Source: Acidaminobacterium chupaoyuni (GTDB taxonomy: Bacteria; Bacillota; Clostridia; Oscillospirales; Butyricicoccaceae). Taken from it: a DNA stretch of 64,000 bases. Below the pieces are notes generated by a model, which was given only the letters and a program-made list of their open reading frames with translations, was not told the origin of the DNA and searched no databases. Below are positions 16,360 to 25,471 of the stretch, piece by piece (the first letter of the stretch is position 1; each line of letters opens with the position of its first letter). The stretch is taken from the NCBI GenBank assembly GCA_047936785.1, contig CP176394.1. One strand, given 5' to 3'. Made by a program: the position numbers and the translations under genes.

Positions 16360-18405
16360 ATGGAACACCGTTTAGAAAAACCTGTCGATACCTTAAAAGG
16401 GATCGGTGAAAAAAAAGCCCGGCTTTTTGAAAAGCTGGGCCTTTTCACATTGCGCGATCTTTTAGAGAATTATCCCCGCGATTATGAAGACCGCACCCAG
16501 TTTTTCACGCTGGCCCAGGCCCCGCTGGGCGAGCGCGGCTGTTTTCGCGCCGTGGTGGGTTCCGAACCCCATACCGCAAAGATCCGCCAGGGGCTCACGC
16601 TGACGAAGCTGCGTGTTTTTGATGACGGCGGAAGCTGTGACCTGACCTTTTTCAACCAGCCCTTCGTGCGCGATCAGCTGATTTTGGGGCGCGAATATAC
16701 TTTTTACGGCCGCATGGAAGGCACTTTGCTCAAGCGCCAGATGAATAACCCCGAATTCGAACTTGCGGGCAGCAGCCGCCTTACAGGCAAAATTCTGCCG
16801 GTCTATCGAAAAACGAAAGGTCTTTCGGGGCAGAGCATCCGCCTTGCCACCCAGGAAGCCTTCCATCAGGCAGCGCAGGAACTTTTGGAAACGCTGCCCG
16901 CCCCGCTGCTCAAAGAGCATTCCCTCTGCTCTTATGAAGAAGCCTGCCGCTTTCTGCATTTTCCGCAGATGTTTTCACAAATCGACACAGGCCGCCGCCG
17001 TGTGATCTTTGAAGAATTCTTTTATTTCACCTGCGGCCTTTCCCTGATGAAAGAACAAAACGACCGGGCGCAGGGCGTTTTACTTTCTGCCTTTGACCCC
17101 GAAGAATTTTATGCGCTTTTGCCCTATCGCCCCACAACGGCCCAGCAGCGCGCCGTTAAAGAAGCGTTTGCCGACCTTTGCAGCGGGCAGGCCATGCACC
17201 GTTTGGTGCAGGGGGATGTGGGCAGCGGCAAAACCATGGTGGCCTTTGCCTGCCTGTGGCTGGCGGCCAAAAACGGCAAACAGGGCGTTTTGATGGCGCC
17301 CACCGAGCTTCTGGCCACCCAGCATTTCGAAAGCGCCGAACCGCTTTTTCGCAAAGCGGGGTTTCGCGTTGCTCTGCTCACAGGCTCCACCCCCAAAGCG
17401 GCGCGAAAACAGCTTTTGCAGGAACTTGCCGCGGGCGCGGTGGATCTGATGATCGGAACCCACGCGCTGCTGGAAGACGCCGTTGCGTTTTCACAGCCGG
17501 CGCTGGCCATTACCGATGAACAGCATCGTTTCGGCGTGCGCCAGCGCAAACTGCTCACCGAAAAAACGCAGGGGCTTCACAGCCTTGTGATGTCGGCCAC
17601 GCCCATTCCGCGCACTTTGGCGCTGATGCTTTACGGCGATCTTTCGCTTTCGGTCATCGACGAACTGCCCCCCGGCAGAAAACAGGTGCCCACCTATGCG
17701 GTGGATGAAAGCTATCGCCCGCGGCTGCACGCTTTTATTGAAAAGCAGGTGGCGCTGGGCGGCCAGGTCTATATCGTCTGCCCGCTGATCGAACCCACCG
17801 AAGACGCCCCCGCCGATGAGCGCAAATCTGCCGCCGTCTATGCGGAAACGCTGAAAAAAGCATTGCCCGCGCTGAAGATCGGGCTGCTTCACGGCAGAAT
17901 GAAATCCGCCGAAAAAGACCGCGTGATGGCGCAGTTTTCAGCGGGCGAAATCGAAGTGCTTGTCAGCACCACCGTCATCGAAGTGGGGGTCAATGTGCCC
18001 CGCGCCACCTTGATGATCGTGGAAGACGCCGATCGCTTCGGCCTTTCCCAGCTGCATCAGCTGCGCGGCCGTGTTGGGCGCGGCGAAAAGCAGGCTTACT
18101 GCATTTTGGTTTCAAGCCTTCAAAAAGAATCCACCCGCCAGCGGCTGGCGGTGATGACCCAGACCAACGATGGGTTCCGCATTGCCGAAGAAGATTTGAA
18201 GCTGCGCGGCCCCGGCGATTTTTTCGGCGACCGCCAGCATGGCCTGCCCGAATTCAAAATGGCCGATCTGGCCGCCGACACCGTCCTTTTGCAGCAGGCC
18301 CGCGACGCCGCTTCGGCTTTGCTTGCGGCCGACCCTCAGCTTGACGCCCACCCGCAGATCCGCGAAAAGGTGCATCAGCTTTTCGAGCGCGTGCATGTTT
18401 CCTGA
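16360..18405 (+). CDS. recG: ATP-dependent DNA helicase RecG
   Basis: A 681-residue helicase that remodels stalled forks and Holliday junctions. An N-terminal wedge/OB domain (ENYPRDYEDRT near residue 36) is followed by Walker A LVQGDVGSGKTMVA near 290, the TDEQHRFGVRQR box (DEQH in place of DEAD) near 385, LVMSATPIPRTLAL (motif III), and the C-terminal VSTTVIEVGVNVPRAT and QLRGRVGRGEKQ (motifs V-VI). Length and all motifs are typical. I chose ATG at 16360 with GAGGC inside the lexA stop region. Terminator at 18452. Confidence 0.95.
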   Translation: MEHRLEKPVDTLKGIGEKKARLFEKLGLFTLRDLLENYPRDYEDRTQFFTLAQAPLGERGCFRAVVGSEPHTAKIRQGLTLTKLRVFDDGGSCDLTFFNQPFVRDQLILGREYTFYGRMEGTLLKRQMNNPEFELAGSSRLTGKILPVYRKTKGLSGQSIRLATQEAFHQAAQELLETLPAPLLKEHSLCSYEEACRFLHFPQMFSQIDTGRRRVIFEEFFYFTCGLSLMKEQNDRAQGVLLSAFDPEEFYALLPYRPTTAQQRAVKEAFADLCSGQAMHRLVQGDVGSGKTMVAFACLWLAAKNGKQGVLMAPTELLATQHFESAEPLFRKAGFRVALLTGSTPKAARKQLLQELAAGAVDLMIGTHALLEDAVAFSQPALAITDEQHRFGVRQRKLLTEKTQGLHSLVMSATPIPRTLALMLYGDLSLSVIDELPPGRKQVPTYAVDESYRPRLHAFIEKQVALGGQVYIVCPLIEPTEDAPADERKSAAVYAETLKKALPALKIGLLHGRMKSAEKDRVMAQFSAGEIEVLVSTTVIEVGVNVPRATLMIVEDADRFGLSQLHQLRGRVGRGEKQAYCILVSSLQKESTRQRLAVMTQTNDGFRIAEEDLKLRGPGDFFGDRQHGLPEFKMADLAADTVLLQQARDAASALLAADPQLDAHPQIREKVHQLFERVHVS

Positions 18406-18451
18406 TTCCGCGGGCTGCCGTTGAAACAGCGCCGCCTGTTTTTTACAGCAA

Positions 18452-18487
18452 AGCACCTGCCGGACATAAGGCCGGCAGGTGCTTTTT
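18452..18487 (+). terminator. Terminator after recG
   Basis: AGCACCTGCCGG / CCGGCAGGTGCT followed by TTTTTAT. Confidence 0.9.
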
Positions 18488-18539
18488 ATAGATGGCTTTC
18501 CGCAAAAACAGAAGACCGTGTTTTTTAATTTTTACCGCA

Positions 18540-19409
18540 TCATGCCTTTTTATCCTGATGCGCCGAATAGAAATAAACCAGCAGCGAAGCCGCCACCACC
18601 AGAGCGCCGCCCAATAAAGAAGTGGGGGCAATGCTTTCATGCAGCACCAGATACCCTAGCAGCATGGAAAACAGGATGCCGGAATAATTGTAAATGCTCA
18701 CTTCGCTTGCGGGGGCCATGCGATAAGCATAGGTCAGGGCGATCTGCCCAAAAGAGCCGAACAAGCCGATGAGCACTAGCGCGATGGCCTGCCGCCATGT
18801 GGGCATCACGAAATTTGAAAGCATGAACGGCACCGAGCAGACCGCGCTGAACACGGAAAAATGCATGATGACCGTCATGCCATCCACCTTGCCTTTGGAA
18901 TAGCTGAGCAGCGTATAGGCGATGCCCGAAGTGACCGAAGACACAAACGCCATAAAAAGCGGCAGAAAATTCGATTGGAAAGTGGGGCCGGCCACCACCA
19001 CCACGCCCGCAAAAGCCAGAACCAACGCCGGGATCTGCACTTTTGAAAGCTTCTCTTTTAAAAACACCACCGCCAGCAGGGTGACAAGGAATGGGGAAAG
19101 TTTGCTTAAAATGCTCACATCCGCCTGACGCGCATGGGCCGAAGCATAAAACACCGAGATCACGCCCAGAAAGCCGAAAAGCGACCTGCCGAACAGCAGC
19201 GGCTGGTTCTCTTTACTGCCGAACACCGAAAGATGATTCTTGCGGATGAGGATATAGGCCACGGCTAGACTGATCAGGTTTCGGCAGAACACCTGCTCCA
19301 TCACCGGGATATGGCCGCCGGAATAGGCCACCGCCACCTGCATCGCCGAAAAAAACAGCGAGGATAACAGCATCAGTAAAACGCCTTTTTGCTTTTCGCT
19401 TTGTTTCAA
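18540..19409 (-). CDS. DMT-superfamily (EamA) transporter
   Basis: A 289-residue exporter with ten hydrophobic helices and two EamA halves (about 8-135 and 150-280). It is more like the RarD/S-adenosylmethionine-type group (KQKGVLLMLLSSLFFSAMQV start) than the other DMT gene at 4774. The start is TTG at 19409 with GGAAGAGA 8 nt upstream. Substrate unknown. Transcribed alone, upstream of a bidirectional terminator. Confidence 0.85.
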   Translation of the reverse strand: MKQSEKQKGVLLMLLSSLFFSAMQVAVAYSGGHIPVMEQVFCRNLISLAVAYILIRKNHLSVFGSKENQPLLFGRSLFGFLGVISVFYASAHARQADVSILSKLSPFLVTLLAVVFLKEKLSKVQIPALVLAFAGVVVVAGPTFQSNFLPLFMAFVSSVTSGIAYTLLSYSKGKVDGMTVIMHFSVFSAVCSVPFMLSNFVMPTWRQAIALVLIGLFGSFGQIALTYAYRMAPASEVSIYNYSGILFSMLLGYLVLHESIAPTSLLGGALVVAASLLVYFYSAHQDKKA

Positions 19410-19428
19410 TCCGATCTCTTCCTTCCAT

Positions 19429-19464
19429 AAAAAAAAGACGAACGATACCTTCCGTCTTTTTTTA
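19429..19464 (-). terminator. Terminator of nnr
   Basis: AAAAAAAGACG / CGTCTTTTTTT with a 13-nt loop; symmetrical, so active on both strands. Confidence 0.8.
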
Positions 19465-19520
19465 GGCTACACCTTTTCGGGCTTTTTTTCAATGTTTCTG
19501 GGCAAGTGCGCAAGATACAT

Positions 19521-21041
19521 CTATTTTTCAAGCTGTTTGAGCAATTGCGGCAAAGTTTCGATCAGATCGGAAGGCAGAATGCTGTATTCCGAGCGTTCCA
19601 TCGCCAGCAGATCGGCCGCCGCGCCATGCAGACAGGCCCCCGCGATGGCCGCGCGGAAAAGGCTCATGCCCTGCGCGGCAAAGCCCGCGATCATGCCCGT
19701 TAAAACATCACCGCTGCCGCCCTTGGCAAGGCCGCTGTTGCCCGTGGTGTTGAGATAAAGCCTGCCATCCGGGTGGGCGATAACGGTGCTGCTGCCTTTC
19801 AGAAGCACCACGGTGCCCAGTTCTTTCGCCGCTTCTCTGGCGGCGGCAATGCGGTTGCGCTGCACTTCGGCCACGCTTTTGCCCATCAGCCGCGAAAATT
19901 CCAGCGGGTGGGGCGTGAGCAGCGCGCCGGGGCCGATATGTTCTTTCAGCTCCGCAGCCTGCGCCATGCAGTTGACGCCATCCGCATCGATCACCAGCTG
20001 GCAGGTGCGGGTATGCAGCAGGTGGGCCATCAGCTCGCAGCCCGCTTTGCCGCTGCCGATGCCGCAGCCCACCGCGCAGACAGCGGCCTTCAAAAGCGCC
20101 TCGTCAAGGCGTTCATCCCACAGCATCTGGCCGTTTTCGCTTTCCTCCAGCCCCAGCATCACCGGCTCATACAGCCCCGCCGCGATCACGGGGATCAGGC
20201 TTTTGGCCGTGGCCAGCTTCACCAGCCCCGCGCCGCTGCGCAGCGCGGCTTTGGTGGAAAGGGCGGCGGCACCGCTCATGCCGCGGCTGCCCGCCAGATT
20301 CAGCACCATGCCAAAGGTGCCCTTGTTGCCCGCCGCTCTGCGGGGCGGCAGCAGTTCGAACGCTTCTTTCGGGGCCATGGTGAACGCCGCTGTTTTGATT
20401 TTCACGCGGTCTTCCGCATCTTCGCCAAAGCTGCGCAAAAGGATTTTTCCGCAATAGCCGTTGCCCGGCAAGCTGAAATGCGCGGGTTTGTAGCAGCCCA
20501 GCGCAATGGTCAGTTCGGCCTGAAACGCGCCTTCGGCCACGCTGCCGTCATCGGCGCAGACCCCGCTGGGGATATCCACCGCCACACGGTGGGCAGGGCT
20601 TTCGTTGGCCTGTTCCAGCAGGGCGCGAACCGCATCGGGCAGTGTGCCGTGCATCCCGATGCCGTAAACCGCATCCACAATGATATCGCTTTCCGCAAAA
20701 AGCTTTTTGGCGGCGCTTTCTTCGGGCAGACCGATCACCGGAATATTGCCCAGCCTGCCGAACATTTCCACCGCGTCGTTCTGGGCGGCGGGGGCGATCT
20801 GCACCACCAGCGGGAACGCCCCGCGCAGCAGCAGATGGCGGGCCAAAACAAAGCCATCTCCGCCGTTTCCGCCTTTGCCGCAAAGCAGCGTCACGCGCTT
20901 GCCCGCGGCGCCCCATTCCCCATGGATGGCTTCGCAGCAGGCGCGCCCCGCGTTTTCCATCATTTGCAGATAACTGACCCCCCGTTCGAAAGTCAGCTTT
21001 TCCAGTTCTTTGGTTTCTTTTGCCGTAAACAGATGCGTCAT
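19521..21041 (-). CDS. nnr: Bifunctional NAD(P)HX epimerase/dehydratase
   Basis: A 506-residue metabolite-repair enzyme that converts damaged (hydrated) NADH and NADPH back to the active forms. The N-terminal YjeF epimerase domain (1-215) carries CGKGGNGGDGFVLARHL and DAVYGIGMHG. The C-terminal ADP/ATP-dependent dehydratase domain (225-506) has GSRGMSGAAALS and the nucleotide motif NTTGNSGLAKGGSGDVLTG. Fused domains are normal in bacteria. I chose ATG at 21041, preceded by CACGGAGG. A second, longer frame upstream has no site. Confidence 0.93.
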   Translation of the reverse strand: MTHLFTAKETKELEKLTFERGVSYLQMMENAGRACCEAIHGEWGAAGKRVTLLCGKGGNGGDGFVLARHLLLRGAFPLVVQIAPAAQNDAVEMFGRLGNIPVIGLPEESAAKKLFAESDIIVDAVYGIGMHGTLPDAVRALLEQANESPAHRVAVDIPSGVCADDGSVAEGAFQAELTIALGCYKPAHFSLPGNGYCGKILLRSFGEDAEDRVKIKTAAFTMAPKEAFELLPPRRAAGNKGTFGMVLNLAGSRGMSGAAALSTKAALRSGAGLVKLATAKSLIPVIAAGLYEPVMLGLEESENGQMLWDERLDEALLKAAVCAVGCGIGSGKAGCELMAHLLHTRTCQLVIDADGVNCMAQAAELKEHIGPGALLTPHPLEFSRLMGKSVAEVQRNRIAAAREAAKELGTVVLLKGSSTVIAHPDGRLYLNTTGNSGLAKGGSGDVLTGMIAGFAAQGMSLFRAAIAGACLHGAAADLLAMERSEYSILPSDLIETLPQLLKQLEK

Positions 21042-21154
21042 GGTTTCCTCCGTGAATCTTTTTTGCCGATTTGCCGATTTTATCGATATAAGCATATCAT
21101 ATTCCGCCGCGAAAAGTTTGAATTCGGCGTAAAATTTCATGATATTCCCCCGCA

Positions 21155-21197
21155 AAAAAAGCGAAGGGCGGTTATGAACTGCCCTTCGCTTTGCGGT
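21155..21197 (-). terminator. Terminator of the MalY-type gene
   Basis: AAAGCGAAGGGCAG / GCCCTTCGCTTTTTTT on the minus strand. Confidence 0.85.
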
Positions 21198-21221
21198 TCT
21201 CGCCCTTTGGGGCAAGCGTTT

Positions 21222-22391
21222 TTATTTTCTCAGTTTTTTCACGGCTTTTTCGATGCGATGGAAGCAATCTTCCACCAAAGCGCGGGGGCAGGCCATATTC
21301 AGGCGTCTGAAGCAGGTGCCGTTTTCGCCAAACCACGAACCCACATTGGCCGCGATGCCGCATTCCTGCGCAAACCAGTTGCCCAGTTCTTCTTCGCTCA
21401 TGCCAAGGCCGCGGCAATCCAGCCACAGCAGATAGGTGCCTTCGGGCATAGCCACTTTCAGCTCGGGCAGCTTTTCAGCCACTTCGTTTACAAAATAACG
21501 GCAATTGCCGCGCAGCAGTTCCAGCAATTCTTCCAGCCATGCTTCGCTTTCGTTATAAGCGGCCTTCACGGCGGGGCCGGCGAAAACATTGGCGCTCATA
21601 TGGTTCTTATTGACCTGCGCCTTGAATTTTTCGCGCAGCTCAGGGTTTGCGATGAGGATGTTGGAAGCCTGGATGCCCGCCAGGTTGAAGGTCTTCGAAG
21701 GCGCTGTGCAGATGATGCAGTGCTGTTTTGCATATTCGGAAACACGGCCGTAAACGATGTGTTCACCGCTGAGCACCAGGTCGTTATGGATCTCATCCGA
21801 AATCACGGTGATGCCATGCTTCCGGCAGAACGCGTCGATCTGTTCCAGCTCTTCTCTTTTCCACACACGGCCCACGGGGTTATGGGGCGAGCAAAGCAAA
21901 AACGCCTTGGTCTTGGGGGTAACGGCTTTTTCCATGGCTTCGAAATCCATGCTGTAATAGCCGTTTTCTTCTTTCAGAGGCGCATCCACGATGGTTCTGC
22001 CTTCATCTTTGATGGCGCCGAAGAACGGGCCGTAGACAGGGGTCGAAATCAGCACTTCATCGCCCGGCTGGGTGGCGGCCAGCACAGCCATATGCAGCGC
22101 GCAGACGATGCCCGCCGTGAACACGATGGAATCTTTATCGATCTCATAATGATGGCGGCGCTTCATCCACGAAATCACCGCTTCATAATAATCATCACCC
22201 AAAAAATCATAACCGAACACTTTATGCTGCACTCTTTTTGCCAGCGCATCCACGATGGCGGGGGCAACTTCCAGATCCATATCGGCGATCCACATGGGCA
22301 GCAGATCTTTGCCGTGATAGGCTTCATCCGCCATATCCCATTTTACGCAGCTGGTGCCGCGGCGCTCGGGCATTTTTTCAAATTCGTACAT
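21222..22391 (-). CDS. MalY/PatB-type PLP aminotransferase
   Basis: A 389-residue class I/II PLP enzyme of the MalY/PatB group, most of which are cystathionine or cysteine-S-conjugate beta-lyases. It begins with the family motif KWDMADEAYHG and LLPMWIADMDLEVAP. The PLP-contacting CSPHNPVGRVW (near 168), SDEIHNDLVL (near 200) and the Schiff-base lysine in TAPSKTFNLAGIQ (near 232) are present, with RLNMACPR near the end for the carboxylate. AGGATG before ATG at 22391. Probable role: release of sulfide or homocysteine in sulfur amino acid metabolism. Confidence 0.85.
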   Translation of the reverse strand: MYEFEKMPERRGTSCVKWDMADEAYHGKDLLPMWIADMDLEVAPAIVDALAKRVQHKVFGYDFLGDDYYEAVISWMKRRHHYEIDKDSIVFTAGIVCALHMAVLAATQPGDEVLISTPVYGPFFGAIKDEGRTIVDAPLKEENGYYSMDFEAMEKAVTPKTKAFLLCSPHNPVGRVWKREELEQIDAFCRKHGITVISDEIHNDLVLSGEHIVYGRVSEYAKQHCIICTAPSKTFNLAGIQASNILIANPELREKFKAQVNKNHMSANVFAGPAVKAAYNESEAWLEELLELLRGNCRYFVNEVAEKLPELKVAMPEGTYLLWLDCRGLGMSEEELGNWFAQECGIAANVGSWFGENGTCFRRLNMACPRALVEDCFHRIEKAVKKLRK

Positions 22392-22557
22392 TTCAAAACA
22401 TCCTTTCCGGGTTTCAAATTAGTTCAGTATCTGTACTTTTAGAATACCATTTTCAAAGCCGTTGTCAATGCGGTTTTTTCTTTATTGCGTTTTTCTTTTT
22501 GGCCGCCGCCCCAAAAGCATGGGCCTTTGCGCCCGAAGAGCGCTTCGCCGCAAACCT

Positions 22558-23139
22558 CTATTCCCCGGCGAACGGGTCATCCGCCGCATCGCGGCAGCGG
22601 CGGTATTCGATGCGCCGCGCCACCTCTTCGGCTTCTTGCTCTCCCATGCGGTCGGCCACAAACGCCAGCGCCATATCCATGCCGGCCGAAATGCCCGAAG
22701 AAGTGTAAACATTGCCATCGGCCACCCAGCGGGCCTTTTTTTGCCACAGCACTTTTTCGCCGCAGGAAACCGTCCAATCGAAGGCGCGTTTATTGCCGGT
22801 GGCCTGTTTGCCATCCAGCAGGCCCGCTTTGGCCAAAACGGCGGAACCCGTGCAAACGGAAAGCAGCCATTGGCATTGGGCGGCGGCGCCGCGCACCATG
22901 GCCAAAAATTCTTCATCCTTCACCAGCCGCCGTGTGCCCGGCCCGCCCGGAACCAGCAAAACTTCGCCTTCGCTGTCACAGATGGGCTGGGTGATCACCA
23001 TGATCTTCTGGGCGCTCATCACCATGCCGCCGCGGGGCGAGCAAAGGCGCACCTCCATGCCCGCCCTTTCAAGAATTTCGGCGGGTCCGAATACATCCAG
23101 CGTTTCAAAATCATCAAACAGGAAAAAATCCACCGTCAT
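22558..23139 (-). CDS. DJ-1/PfpI family protein
   Basis: A 193-residue class I glutamine amidotransferase-like protein. The nucleophile elbow SVCTGSAVLAKAGL holds the catalytic Cys, and LLVPGGPGTRRL carries the neighbouring loop; the pattern is closest to isonitrile hydratase and to the sensor halves of GlxA regulators. It has no DNA-binding part. The start is ATG at 23139 (GGGAGG 8 nt upstream), immediately after the MATE stop codon, so the pair is co-translated. The link between them suggests stress or xenobiotic handling, which is inference. Confidence 0.8.
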   Translation of the reverse strand: MTVDFFLFDDFETLDVFGPAEILERAGMEVRLCSPRGGMVMSAQKIMVITQPICDSEGEVLLVPGGPGTRRLVKDEEFLAMVRGAAAQCQWLLSVCTGSAVLAKAGLLDGKQATGNKRAFDWTVSCGEKVLWQKKARWVADGNVYTSSGISAGMDMALAFVADRMGEQEAEEVARRIEYRRCRDAADDPFAGE

Positions 23140-23140
23140 G

Positions 23141-24514
23141 TTAAACACCTCCCGGCTGCGATCCGCAGCGCTCTGTTAAAATCGATTCCATATTCAGCCG
23201 ATAGACCAGAACGGAAAAGCCCGTTCCCAGAAAATCGGAGATACTTTCGGCAAAAAACAGCCCTTCCGCCCCGAAAAAGCGCGGCAGCAGAAACAGCGCC
23301 GCGAAAAACACCCCTTTTCGGAAAAACGAAAGCGGCATGGAAAGCCGAACCAGCCCCATGCCGGTGAAGCCATCCACAATGGTATATTGCACCCCCAGCG
23401 GGATGACGCCCAGAACATAGATGCGGATCATCCGTTCCGTCAGATCCAGCAGCGCCTGCTTCTGCGTGAAGATCATGGCGAAGGGCCGCGCGAACACCAT
23501 GGCCGCAAAAAACATCAGCGACGCGAAGATCACCGCAAAGCGGCGGATCTCATGCTGCGCCTGCCTTACCCGGTCTGCCCGCCGCGCGCCATAGTTGAAG
23601 CCGAGGATCGTTTGCGTTCCCGCCGAAATGCCGCCCAGCGGCATGGTGACCACCAGCATCAGGCTTTGCACGATGGTGGCGCAGGTGATGAGCATATCGC
23701 CCCGCTGAGGGCCGCCGTAGCGCTGCAGCAGCGCGTTCATGGCAATGATCATCACATTATCCACCGCGATGATGGCAAAAGGCGTGAAGCCTGTTTTCAA
23801 GATCTGCCCCATGATATCAAAGCGGTAACCGCCCCAGCGGATGCGCACGGCGGGCTTTTTGCCCAGCAGAAACCCCAGCACATAAAAGCAGGAAAGCATC
23901 TGCGAGATCACCGTGGCCAGCGCCGCGCCGAAAACGCCCATATCAAAACCGAACATCAAAACAGGGTCGAGAATGATATTGGTCACAGCCCCCAGCAGCA
24001 CGGAAACCATGCCCACCCGCGCGAAGCCCTGGCAGATAATGAACTGGTTCATGCCGATGGATAACAGCGAAAACACGGTTCCGCAGAGATACACCGTGAT
24101 ATATTCGTTGGCATAGGGAAAAATCGCGTCGCTGGCGCCGAACCACCGCAAAAGCGCTTCTTTGCCCCACAGCGAACCCGCTGTGAGAAACACCGAAAAA
24201 ACCAGCAGCAGAAAAAAGCTGTTGGCCAAAATCTGCTCGGCCTTTTTCTCTTTTTGTTCGCCCAGGGCGATGCTCATCAGCGGGGAACCGCCCACGCCCA
24301 CAAAAAACGCCACCGAGCCGATCATCGTAACGATGGGGCCGCAAATGCCCACCCCCGCCAGCGCCAAATCGCCGATGCCCCCAAGGTTGCCGATATACAT
24401 TCTATCGACGATGCTGTAAAGCACGCTGACAAACTGCGCCAGCATCGAAGGCAGGCCGATGCGATAAACAAGCTTTCGAATGGGGTCGCGCCCCAGATCA
24501 TTTTCTATTTTCAT
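23141..24514 (-). CDS. MATE-family multidrug/Na+ efflux pump
   Basis: A 457-residue inner-membrane antiporter with twelve helices. The N-terminal half has GLPSMLAQFVSVLYSIVDRMYIG and the second half GPQRGDMLITCATIVQSLMLV, in the DinF/NorM-like branch of MATE. I chose ATG at 24514, where homology to the family begins; the in-frame ATG at 24592 adds a Lys/Arg-rich stretch and lies within the predicted -10 region (TGGTATGAT). The ribosome binding site of 24514 is weak, so the start is uncertain. Confidence 0.85.
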   Translation of the reverse strand: MKIENDLGRDPIRKLVYRIGLPSMLAQFVSVLYSIVDRMYIGNLGGIGDLALAGVGICGPIVTMIGSVAFFVGVGGSPLMSIALGEQKEKKAEQILANSFFLLLVFSVFLTAGSLWGKEALLRWFGASDAIFPYANEYITVYLCGTVFSLLSIGMNQFIICQGFARVGMVSVLLGAVTNIILDPVLMFGFDMGVFGAALATVISQMLSCFYVLGFLLGKKPAVRIRWGGYRFDIMGQILKTGFTPFAIIAVDNVMIIAMNALLQRYGGPQRGDMLITCATIVQSLMLVVTMPLGGISAGTQTILGFNYGARRADRVRQAQHEIRRFAVIFASLMFFAAMVFARPFAMIFTQKQALLDLTERMIRIYVLGVIPLGVQYTIVDGFTGMGLVRLSMPLSFFRKGVFFAALFLLPRFFGAEGLFFAESISDFLGTGFSVLVYRLNMESILTERCGSQPGGV

Positions 24515-24745
24515 GCCGCATATACACTCATTCTTCTTTGTTTCGCCGCGCGCCTTCCGTTTGGCCTCTTCCCGCGCCGATGCCTTTATCATACCATGTG
24601 TTTCGGCGTTTTTCCATAGCCATCGCCCGCGGAAATGCGTTCTCTTTTTCGGCGCCGCGGGTCATCCGCAGCGGTCAAAAAAAAGGAAGGCACCCCGCCC
24701 GCCGATCTCGCGGACGAAATGCCCTGTTCCTCTGTTTTTCGCCGG

Positions 24746-25243
24746 TCACAGCGTTTTTTCATAGCAGAGTTCCTGCGCCCCAAGGCCCGTTTTTTCTTTG
24801 CCGTTGGCCGCAAAGCCCCGCGCTTCATAAAATTTTCTTGCCCGCTCGTTTTCTGCGAAAACCCACAGGATCACTTTGGAATAACCGGCCCGGGCGATAT
24901 CCTCCAGCAGTTTTTCCATCATTTTTGTTCCATAGCCTTTTCCCCAGCGCTCCCGCAGGCTGTGGATGCATATGATTTCGGCGCAGCCCTGCATCTCGGC
25001 GTCTCTCGCCCGATCCCAATAAGCGATGCAATGCGCTTTTCCATCCAGTTCAAGAAGATAGCCGTGGCCGATATTTTCATCCAGCAATCTTTGATACATC
25101 GCTTCCACGCGGCCCGGCTGTGTGGATTTTTCCAGCGTTTCGGCGGATAAAATATGCCGGAACGCCGCGTTCCAGCTTTCGGTCTGGATCTTGGCCAGCG
25201 CCGGCGCATCGCCGTTTTTCACTTTTCGAATCGAAACTTCCAT
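24746..25243 (-). CDS. GNAT-family N-acetyltransferase
   Basis: A 165-residue acetyl-CoA-dependent acyltransferase. The conserved V/I-x-x-x-x-R/Q-x-x-G/A acetyl-CoA loop appears as LRERWGKGYGTKMME near residue 95-105, followed by VILWVFAENERARKFYEARGF, the usual motif B end. Substrate unknown. ATG at 25243 has AAAGGAGCG. Between this gene and the MATE gene (24515-24745) I see no feature. Confidence 0.85.
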   Translation of the reverse strand: MEVSIRKVKNGDAPALAKIQTESWNAAFRHILSAETLEKSTQPGRVEAMYQRLLDENIGHGYLLELDGKAHCIAYWDRARDAEMQGCAEIICIHSLRERWGKGYGTKMMEKLLEDIARAGYSKVILWVFAENERARKFYEARGFAANGKEKTGLGAQELCYEKTL

Positions 25244-25405
25244 TCCGCGCTCCTTTGGCCGTCAGAGGCAGGCCCCCGGCCCGCTCTTCATCGTTATCAT
25301 CTGTCAAGCGACATTATATTTTCAGTATACAACGAATTCGCGCTGTGTCAATCCATCCGGAACTTCCCTGCTTTTCTTCATCCGGGCTGCGCTTTTTCAA
25401 GAAGC

Positions 25406-25434
25406 TTGCGCCGCCGCGCCCGCCGCGGTATACT
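25406..25434 (+). promoter_or_regulatory. Promoter of the M14 peptidase gene
   Basis: TTGCGC (25406-25411), 17-nt GC-rich spacer, TATACT (25429-25434). Confidence 0.7.
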
Positions 25435-25471
25435 TAGAACATCTTTATGAATTTCTGGAGGATGACCTGTT

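Noticed and set aside
19773..22442. An 889-codon open frame on the plus strand
   Set aside because: It lies opposite nnr and the MalY-type gene, has His/Gln-rich low-complexity translation and no ribosome binding site. It is a mirror of GC-rich codon use.
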